NCBI RefSeq assembly: GCF_018919175.1 | Contig: NZ_JAHLQL010000006.1 | Coordinates: 100,143-164,142, forward strand | Origin: Clostridium simiarum | GTDB lineage: Bacteria; Bacillota; Clostridia; Clostridiales; Clostridiaceae | Direction of reading: 5' to 3' | DNA: 64,000 nucleotides | In this document: one piece after another, positions 59,239-64,000 of the stretch | Position numbering within the stretch: position 1 is the stretch's first letter | Layout of the letters: each line of letters begins with the position of its first letter | Notes under the pieces: generated by a model | The model's database searches: none | The model's input: only the letters and a program-made list of their open reading frames with translations | Told to the model about the DNA's origin: nothing | Program-made: the position numbers and the translations under genes

Positions 59239-59562
59239 TTGACACAAGCCTATGATGAAATTGGATTATTAAAACCTGTAAAGGTCGATTTATTTACAGG
59301 ATATAGAATGTATTCTGCAGAACAGATACCAGTGCTTCAAAAAATTGTTTTATTAAGAGATACTAAATTCACTACATTAGAAATAAAAGATATAATACAA
59401 AGATGTAATTAGGTAGACATATTAGAGGAATTGGAAAAAAAGAAAATACAGATTAATAAAGAAATAGCTATAGAAAAACAGTGAATAGATAAGATAGATA
59501 GTGCAATAAAAGAATTTGAAGAAAAAAATTTTAAATACATTGTAATAATTCCATTAAAATAA
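59239..59562 (+). pseudogene. MerR-family regulator, truncated with two stops
   Basis: The frame reads AYDEIGLLKPVKVDLFTGYR, then MYSAEQIPVLQKIVLLRDTK and FTTLEIKDIIQR, the MerR DNA-binding domain from its second helix onward. An in-frame stop follows, then a helical stretch (EELEKKKIQINKEIAIEKQ), another stop, and a tail. The start codon and first helix are missing and two stops interrupt it, so it is not functional. Confidence 0.65.
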
Positions 59563-59629
59563 TTATATTGACTCTCACATTATGTGAGGGCTTATTATCT
59601 ATTTATAAGATAAATAGGAGGTATTAATT

Positions 59630-60097
59630 ATGGAATTAAAAGAAATTGGTAAGATTAAAATTGAAGGAGAAAATATGTTTCTTCAAATTAACAAGGAGTA
59701 TATAAAAGGATTGCAGGGATTAGAATCTTTTAGTCACATTGATGTATTGTGGTGGTTTGATAAATGTGATAACAGTAGTAGCAGAAGCATTTTAGAAGTG
59801 AATAAACCTTATAAAAAGGCACCTGAAAAGTTGGGGGTTTTTTCAACTAGATCACCTGAAAGACCTAATCCGATAGCGTTGTCTATTACTCAAGTAACAC
59901 ATATAGATTATGAAAAAGGGATAGTTTATATTACTTACATTGATGCGATGAATGATAGTAGTATTTTAGATTTGAAACCTTATACTCCAAGCGTGGACAG
60001 AGTAGAAAAGCCTAGTGTTCCAGAATGGTGCAGCCATTGGCCATTATGTTGTGAAGAATCTGGAGATTTTGATTGGGAAAATGAGTTTCTATTTTAA
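59630..60097 (+). CDS. TrmO-like tRNA methyltransferase (YaeB family)
   Basis: A 155-residue single-domain protein of the TrmO/YaeB (UPF0066) family, which methylates the N6-threonylcarbamoyl adenosine at position 37 of tRNA using SAM. The signature GVFSTRSPERPNPIALS is near residue 64, and LDLKPYTPSVD near 117. The N-terminal ELKEIGKIKIEGENMFLQI is typical of short clostridial members, some of which are annotated as methyltransferases without a proven tRNA target. AGGAGG lies nine bases before the ATG. Confidence 0.88.
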   Translation: MELKEIGKIKIEGENMFLQINKEYIKGLQGLESFSHIDVLWWFDKCDNSSSRSILEVNKPYKKAPEKLGVFSTRSPERPNPIALSITQVTHIDYEKGIVYITYIDAMNDSSILDLKPYTPSVDRVEKPSVPEWCSHWPLCCEESGDFDWENEFLF

Positions 60098-60112
60098 AAT
60101 ATAATATATAAA

Positions 60113-60246
60113 TTTATTTTTGTAGGATATTAATTAAGAATGAAGCACTAATTTTTAATGAGGTGCTTCTTTTCTTTTGTATTAACTTCCTGACCATAGC
60201 CACCCATTAAGAATTTACTAAATAATACTTTAGAATTATACCATAA
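60113..60246 (+). repeat. Remnant of the repeated 0.5-kb unit, copy 4
   Basis: Only the terminator region (GAAGCAC to GTGCTTC) and the right flank (CATAGCCACCCATTAAGAAT, then ACTTTAGAATTATACCATAA) remain. The small ORF and most of the RNA are lost by internal deletion. The right flank matches the sequence after copy 2 at 57990-58037. Confidence 0.6.
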
Positions 60247-60318
60247 GTGAAATTCTAAACCTATGATTTAGTTAATTGAACTTACTCCTTTGAACCTATG
60301 TAAATAGTGAGTTTCCTT
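60247..60318 (+). repeat. Two-hairpin repeat R5, occupied site
   Basis: A 72-base insertion between ATACCATAA and TTATGTAG. The same two flanks are directly joined after copy 2 (58027-58045). Inside it are hairpin 1 (CTAAA with TTTAG), TGAACTTACTCC and GTGAGTTTCC. The hairpins are decayed compared with the other copies. Confidence 0.7.
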
Positions 60319-60843
60319 TTATGTAGAATATATACACAAGAATAAAATGGAAAAATTCCACTTATAGTAGTTACGGAGAAGCGTATCTGTGGAGAACTAA
60401 AATAAATAGGTTATAATTATAAAACTAGGAAGTAAGCCAATGAGGTTATAAGAATCATTGGCTTATATTATAATTTTTTGAGAAAATAGTAATATATCTA
60501 GTAGCATGAAGTAAGGTACGTTCCTATATCAATTTAAAGTATATGAACATGCCTTTTTGTAAAAAAGGATCATAGAGAGAAGATTGCTTGAAAAAGATTG
60601 AAATGCGGGACAAACTGTAAATGTCAATTTCACTTTCATATTAACGTTATGAAGAAAAAACGAAAGAGTATTCTGCTCTGTATTATTTTGGATATAATAT
60701 AAAAATCAATAAAAATATGTTATAATTTACATATTAATTTAAATTGTTAGGGTGTAACTACTATTTCTAAATAGAAAGAAATATATTTAGCATTTATGAA
60801 ATAAATAGAATTTTTAAATAGTGAGTTTAGTGAATTTACTAAG
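60319..60843. other. Repeat B flank, hairpin, and otherwise no gene
   Basis: 60319-60390 repeats the B segment found at 58038-58090. An 11-base inverted repeat (TAAGCCAATGA, 60433-60465) resembles a terminator with a T-run a few bases on. An extended -10 box (AAATATGTTATAAT, ending at 60726) lies 118 bases before the next gene. No coding sequence was seen. Confidence 0.5.
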
Positions 60844-61083
60844 ATGAAGGAATTTCTTTATCCTGATGAATATATTAAATATTCTGAGAGATTCAATAAT
60901 ATTCTAAAGAAGTATTGTGATTCAACAGGAATTCCAATAGAGAAGATTGAATTGTATGAACTTGATTATTACTCAACTAGAAAGATTATTAAAGATACTG
61001 CATTGATGAGATATAAGAAAAAATTAAATAGTATTATAGAATTACCTTTTTCAGATGTACATTATAAACAATATAGCAGATGA
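60844..61083 (+). CDS. Small hypothetical protein
   Basis: A 79-residue protein with no recognised family: MKEFLYPDEYIKYSERFNNI, then CDSTGIPIEKIELYELDYYS and a basic C-terminus. It has no strong ribosome binding site before the ATG, which lowers confidence. It lies alone between an extended -10 box and the alpha/beta hydrolase gene and could be the first gene of that transcript. Confidence 0.45.
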   Translation: MKEFLYPDEYIKYSERFNNILKKYCDSTGIPIEKIELYELDYYSTRKIIKDTALMRYKKKLNSIIELPFSDVHYKQYSR

Positions 61084-61152
61084 TACAATGCTATTTCAGG
61101 CTGAAAATATGGGAATATTTATTTGACGTTGCATTCAGAAAAGGAGGATTAT

Positions 61153-62211
61153 ATGGAACTTCTTAATGTAAAGAAAGTATCATGGAACAATATAAAGAAT
61201 AACGTGATTTGTGGAATTATTATGACTGACTGTGCGATACTTATAAGTTATCTGGGAAGTGAGAGGGCACAAAACATTGCATTTGGAATTTTAATCATAT
61301 CAATTGTGGTAGCGGCAATATATTTCCTTAGCCTCAATATGATAAAACACAAAGGAAAGAAAGTCAAAATTAGTGTCAGTATCCTACTAGCAGTAGTCAG
61401 TGGGATTATGTTTGGCGGTGCCAGCATTTATACACTAGCACCCACTCAGTTGTTTTACCCTCATTTTGATAAAGAATCATATGATAAATTGCAGAAATAT
61501 GAACAGGTAGAAGAGCTGAAAATTCAAAAAGAAAGTTATGAGTTAGGTGGTTGGTTTCTACATAATGGTTCTGGTAAAGCACCACTTGTCATTTATTATG
61601 GTGGAAATGGAGAAAATGCATCAACAAGAATGCTTACGATTTTGGAAAAGGAGAATTTACAAGAGCTGTTTTCAGAATATAATATTGCAATAATTGATTA
61701 TCCAGGTTATGGAAAGAGCAAAGGTACTCCTCCTTCAGAAAGTTCATTAAAAGAAATGGGAATTGCAGCTTTTGAAGCCCTTTCAGAGAGAGAGGATGTA
61801 GATGCTGATAACATTGTGCTTATGGGTTATAGCATTGGAACTGGTGTAGCAAATTATGTGGCATCTGAGCGAAATAGTAGGGGGCTTTTATTAATAGCAC
61901 CCTATGCAGATGGATATGATCTTTATAATCAATTTGCAGGTGTTTTTTATGGGCCAATGCGGCTTTTGGTTGCATTTCCTATGGAGTCAGTTCAGTTTGC
62001 AGAACAGATAACTGTGCAGCCCATGTTACTTGCTTCTAAAAGTGATGAGATGGTAAGGTATGAAAGTTCAGTACGGTTGTCAAAAGCTTATCAATGCGGT
62101 GTCAGATTTGAAACCATTGAAGACATCAAACATAATGAATTCTGGGGTTCTAATATAGTACAACAGTATATAAAAGAATATCTGGAGGAGGTACATTCAA
62201 ATGCGGAATAA
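61153..62211 (+). CDS. Membrane-anchored alpha/beta hydrolase
   Basis: A 352-residue protein. Three hydrophobic spans occupy about the first 95 residues (near 18-35, 43-60 and 73-90), followed by an alpha/beta hydrolase domain. The nucleophile elbow is LMGYSIGTGV near residue 226, the acid is in ASKSDEMV near 297, and the histidine in IKHNEFWG near 327. The oxyanion region is YYGGNGENAS near 148. It resembles BAAT/Bem46-type hydrolases; the substrate is unknown. The ATG at 61153 has AAGGAGG five bases upstream; an in-frame TTG at 61123 is unlikely. It overlaps the next gene by 11 bases. Confidence 0.82.
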   Translation: MELLNVKKVSWNNIKNNVICGIIMTDCAILISYLGSERAQNIAFGILIISIVVAAIYFLSLNMIKHKGKKVKISVSILLAVVSGIMFGGASIYTLAPTQLFYPHFDKESYDKLQKYEQVEELKIQKESYELGGWFLHNGSGKAPLVIYYGGNGENASTRMLTILEKENLQELFSEYNIAIIDYPGYGKSKGTPPSESSLKEMGIAAFEALSEREDVDADNIVLMGYSIGTGVANYVASERNSRGLLLIAPYADGYDLYNQFAGVFYGPMRLLVAFPMESVQFAEQITVQPMLLASKSDEMVRYESSVRLSKAYQCGVRFETIEDIKHNEFWGSNIVQQYIKEYLEEVHSNAE

Positions 62212-62464
62212 AGTTAATGAAAAAATATATAAAACTGCTATATTAGCTGCTGGTATCGGTTGTTTTATTTCCCTGCTTGTAATAGCTTATTTTACTAGTG
62301 GATCAGTGATTTACAAATTGTTTCCGATTTGGCTTGCCCTTGGGTTTTTAGTATTGTGCTTTGTTGTGGAAAAACTTCCAGTGATACAGAAAAATAAATG
62401 GTTAAAGGGATTAGTGAAAATGGTCTGTGTACTCACCGTCGGAATTGTCCTTGCTGTAATATAA
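62201..62464 (+). CDS. Small membrane protein coupled to hydrolase
   Basis: An 87-residue protein with three hydrophobic spans (near residues 12-30, 38-56 and 70-87) and no recognised family. Its start lies inside the last codons of the alpha/beta hydrolase, with GGAGGAGG ahead, so the two are translationally coupled and may act together in the membrane. Confidence 0.6.
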   Translation: MRNKVNEKIYKTAILAAGIGCFISLLVIAYFTSGSVIYKLFPIWLALGFLVLCFVVEKLPVIQKNKWLKGLVKMVCVLTVGIVLAVI

Positions 62465-62525
62465 GAGAAATATTATAATGCATTAAGGTTAATAATAAAA
62501 GCATTAATGGAATATACTAGAGTTA

Positions 62526-62651
62526 TCTATATTACCGCCCATAATAGGTGATACAGGAACAGCTATGATGATTGTGTTTTATGGTATCACCTCCTTATAT
62601 TGTAATGGCATTATTGAAATAAAGAAAATAAGCATAATACAAAGTAGATAG
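62526..62651 (+). pseudogene. Fragment of a membrane protein gene
   Basis: An open stretch without a start reads LPPIIGDTGTAMMIVFYGIT and then NGIIEIKKISIIQS before a stop. It looks like a gene end, but the family is not clear. Confidence 0.25.
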
Positions 62652-62710
62652 ATTCCAATTTATTAAATTATAAAATAGTTAGTAAAAGATATGAGGTATT
62701 ACTAGCTTTT

Positions 62711-62884
62711 GTAAGAAAATATAATGAAAATTTGCAATGGAGAATAATCTGGTTATAGTACATATTGGAGGGGTGTCGATTTTTACTTACGGGAAGGTGA
62801 ACTATACCATAAGTAAGCCTCCAAATTTTATATTTGGCTAGGCGAACTTACTCCTTTGAACAAGTGTAAGAAGGAGTTTACTTA
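62711..62884 (+). repeat. Repeat B carrying two-hairpin repeat R6
   Basis: The B segment (AAAATATAATGAAAATTTG to GGTGAACTATACCATAA) aligns with 50762-50885. After CCATAAGTAA comes a two-hairpin repeat: CCAAAT with ATTTGG, GGCGAACTTA, ACTCCTT with AAGGAGT. R6 and R4 are almost the same sequence at two loci. Confidence 0.7.
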
Positions 62885-62896
62885 TAAATGCAAAAA

Positions 62897-62938
62897 TTAG
62901 TCTTAACCATTCATTTTACTTGGTTAAGGCTATTTTTA
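62897..62938 (+). terminator. Rho-independent terminator
   Basis: CTTAACCA pairs with TGGTTAAG, extended by TAG with CTA, and runs into five Ts. It directly follows repeat R6. Confidence 0.75.
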
Positions 62939-62981
62939 TTTGCAAAAACTGTATTACAAGTAATCTTATTTTTACAAAATA

Positions 62982-62990
62982 TGTTATAAT
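62982..62990 (+). promoter_or_regulatory. Extended -10 promoter before the TIGR04076 gene
   Basis: TGTTATAAT within AAAATATGTTATAAT, identical to the boxes at 49075 and 60718, lies about 97 bases before the gene. Confidence 0.5.
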
Positions 62991-63086
62991 AAAAATAATT
63001 AATTTTTAAGTGCAAGACAAATGCGAATTTGTATCGGAGATTACTTATAAACAATGAGAAAACAAATTTGAGGTTGGAGGTTTATT

Positions 63087-63434
63087 ATGAAAAAATGGTA
63101 TGATGAGGAGTATGAATGGGAAATCGAGGTAATAGGGTTTCTGTGTAGCGACCACACAGAGCATTATTGCCGAAATGGCGAGGAAATTGGAGATAAGTAT
63201 ACTTGCACCTATGGTTGTCCTGTTAATGCTGATGGACAGGGTATTTGCTCCAAAGTCATGATGATTATGTTTCCAATAATGGAGGCTGTCAGAAGTGGTG
63301 GAGATTTAGAGAATATCGGCGGAACTAGTAAATATAGCAAAGATATTGTATGTCCAGATGGTTGTGTCATGTTCAGGCTTACGGCAAAGAAACTTGAAAA
63401 TGAGAATTTTTATAAGGGAAAGTTTTTTGAGTAG
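63087..63434 (+). CDS. TIGR04076-family protein
   Basis: A 115-residue protein of the TIGR04076 family of small cysteine-containing proteins of unknown function. The family pattern is clear: GDKYTCTYGCPVNADGQGIC near residue 35, EAVRSGGDLENIGGTS near 67, and VCPDGCVMFRLTAKK near 87. The six or so cysteines and the repeated C-P motif suggest metal binding. GGAGG lies six bases before the ATG. It is a single gene between two repeat elements. Confidence 0.85.
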   Translation: MKKWYDEEYEWEIEVIGFLCSDHTEHYCRNGEEIGDKYTCTYGCPVNADGQGICSKVMMIMFPIMEAVRSGGDLENIGGTSKYSKDIVCPDGCVMFRLTAKKLENENFYKGKFFE

Positions 63435-63510
63435 TTTTGATTTTTATTGTATTCAGATAAAGAAAGTATTATTATACCTTATTTATACAAGGGTACTACT
63501 TATATTTAAA

Positions 63511-63589
63511 GGAAACTCACTACTCACATTCCTTCGTAGGAGTAAGTTCCGCTGACTAAATCAAAGATTTAGAGCGTCACCTAAATTCC
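63511..63589 (-). repeat. Two-hairpin repeat, copy R7
   Basis: On the minus strand: AGGTGACGCT, CTAAATC with GATTTAG, AGCGGAACTTA, ACTC-to-GAGT hairpin 2, then GAGTTTCCTTTAAATA. It differs from R3 at only a few positions and, as there, begins the repeated 0.5-kb unit. Confidence 0.8.
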
Positions 63590-63671
63590 AATTTATGTTA
63601 TTGAAATTAAAATTTTTTAAATAAAAAATTTTATAGGTTTATTTTTTATAAGAATTTGATATAATATAAAT

Positions 63672-63799
63672 AAGAAAAGCTTAGTGCGTCAACACTAAGC
63701 AAAGTCTTAGAACATTTATTTTGTTTTAGGGCTATTGGATGAAATTAATAAGTTTAATTAAGAAAAGGTGCTAATCTTGTGAGGATGGAGCACTTTTTT
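63672..63799 (+). ncRNA. Candidate antisense RNA, copy 3
   Basis: Same design as copies 1 and 2: TGATATAAT box ending at 63665, 5' hairpin (GCTTAGTG with CACTAAGC, 63679-63700). The terminator stem is changed on both sides (GTGCT with AGCAC, then Ts, 63768-63799), so pairing is kept although the bases differ. Confidence 0.5.
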
Positions 63800-63932
63800 C
63801 TTTGCTTTTAACTTCTATATCAAGACCAAGAAATTTAATCTTAATTTTTAAATGATGTATAAAAAGATTATGTTTTAGAATTAATCTAATTATATAAACA
63901 ACTGATATACACTTTATAAAAGTATCAAACAT
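63771..63932 (-). CDS. Repeated 53-residue amphipathic protein, copy 3
   Basis: It encodes MFDTFIKCISVVYIIRLILK, then HNLFIHHLKIKIKFLGLDIE and a charged tail ending PSSQD. It has the same length and layout as copy 2 at 57751 with AGGAGGT ten bases before the ATG. The core HNLFI, IKIKFLG and IE are constant. The upstream overlapping frame (63925 to the window edge) stops with TGA inside this start, which would allow translational coupling. Confidence 0.55.
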   Translation of the reverse strand: MFDTFIKCISVVYIIRLILKHNLFIHHLKIKIKFLGLDIEVKSKEKSAPSSQD

Positions 63933-64000
63933 ATCCAATACCACCTCCTAAGCTACAGTGAAGTAATTCACCAATAGCCCATAAGGAGGATAAAACGTTC

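Noticed and set aside
61123..61152. Upstream TTG start for the alpha/beta hydrolase
   Set aside because: The AAGGAGG site lies downstream of it and fits the ATG at 61153.
45357..64000. Integron gene-cassette array
   Set aside because: No tyrosine integrase of the IntI type and no GTTRRRY core sites were seen at the repeat junctions; the resemblance is in layout only.

Overview
The window is AT-rich, roughly 70 percent A+T by eye, with G-rich ribosome binding sites. It carries a SigI/RsgI pair, a YaaH/SleL-type spore-cortex hydrolase, a spore photoproduct lyase and a CD3324-family regulator. Together these indicate chromosomal DNA of an anaerobic, spore-forming Clostridium or close relative. 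I found no rRNA or tRNA genes, no CRISPR array and no intact transposase.

Layout. 0-11 kb holds housekeeping and small accessory genes: a partial ABC exporter, a HutD-like protein, a YvlD-type membrane protein, an MBL hydrolase, two acetyltransferases, an Lrp regulator and a MATE pump, with a decayed IS3 remnant and two sets of about 44-bp tandem repeats. 11-12.4 kb is a LysM/GH18 spore hydrolase. 12.9-21.5 kb is a [NiFe]-hydrogenase operon: a cytochrome b5-like protein, small and large subunits, protease, HypA-like, HypF, HypC, HypD and HypE. HypB is absent and the HypA-like protein lacks its zinc domain. Arrays of a two-hairpin repeat precede the operon and also sit inside it, between hypD and hypE. 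21.7-30.8 kb has RsgI/SigI, a divergent DUF5667 protein with a possible SigI promoter, a HAD phosphatase, a nitroreductase, a YhfC-type intramembrane protease, pseudogenes and a rubredoxin reductase-like flavoprotein.

31.7-40.6 kb reads as a sulfur/siroheme unit. It has a YeiH transporter, a siroheme-type sulfite reductase-like protein and a CoA-disulfide reductase-like flavoprotein with a rhodanese domain. A LysR regulator is divergent from these, followed by hemA, hemC and a cobA-hemD fusion, which could supply the precorrin-2 used for siroheme. 41-44 kb contains a DnaB helicase and a DnaD-like replisome organiser of phage or element type.

45-64 kb is an accessory region beginning next to the remnant of a large serine recombinase. 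It holds defence-type genes (Mrr nuclease, DUF4365 protein, C5 DNA methyltransferase, HNH nuclease and a possible restriction enzyme with a non-AUG start). It also holds one- or two-gene units (SMI1, EEP nuclease, NUDIX, DUF6512, SplB, GNAT, TrmO, alpha/beta hydrolase, TIGR04076) separated by recurring non-coding repeats.

Two signals look least explained. One is a family of two-hairpin repeats whose helices covary between copies and for which empty and occupied sites can be compared inside the window. The other is a unit of up to about 0.5 kb, present three times plus a remnant. It encodes a conserved 53-residue protein on one strand and a convergent, terminator-ended small RNA on the other, an arrangement resembling type I toxin-antitoxin loci.
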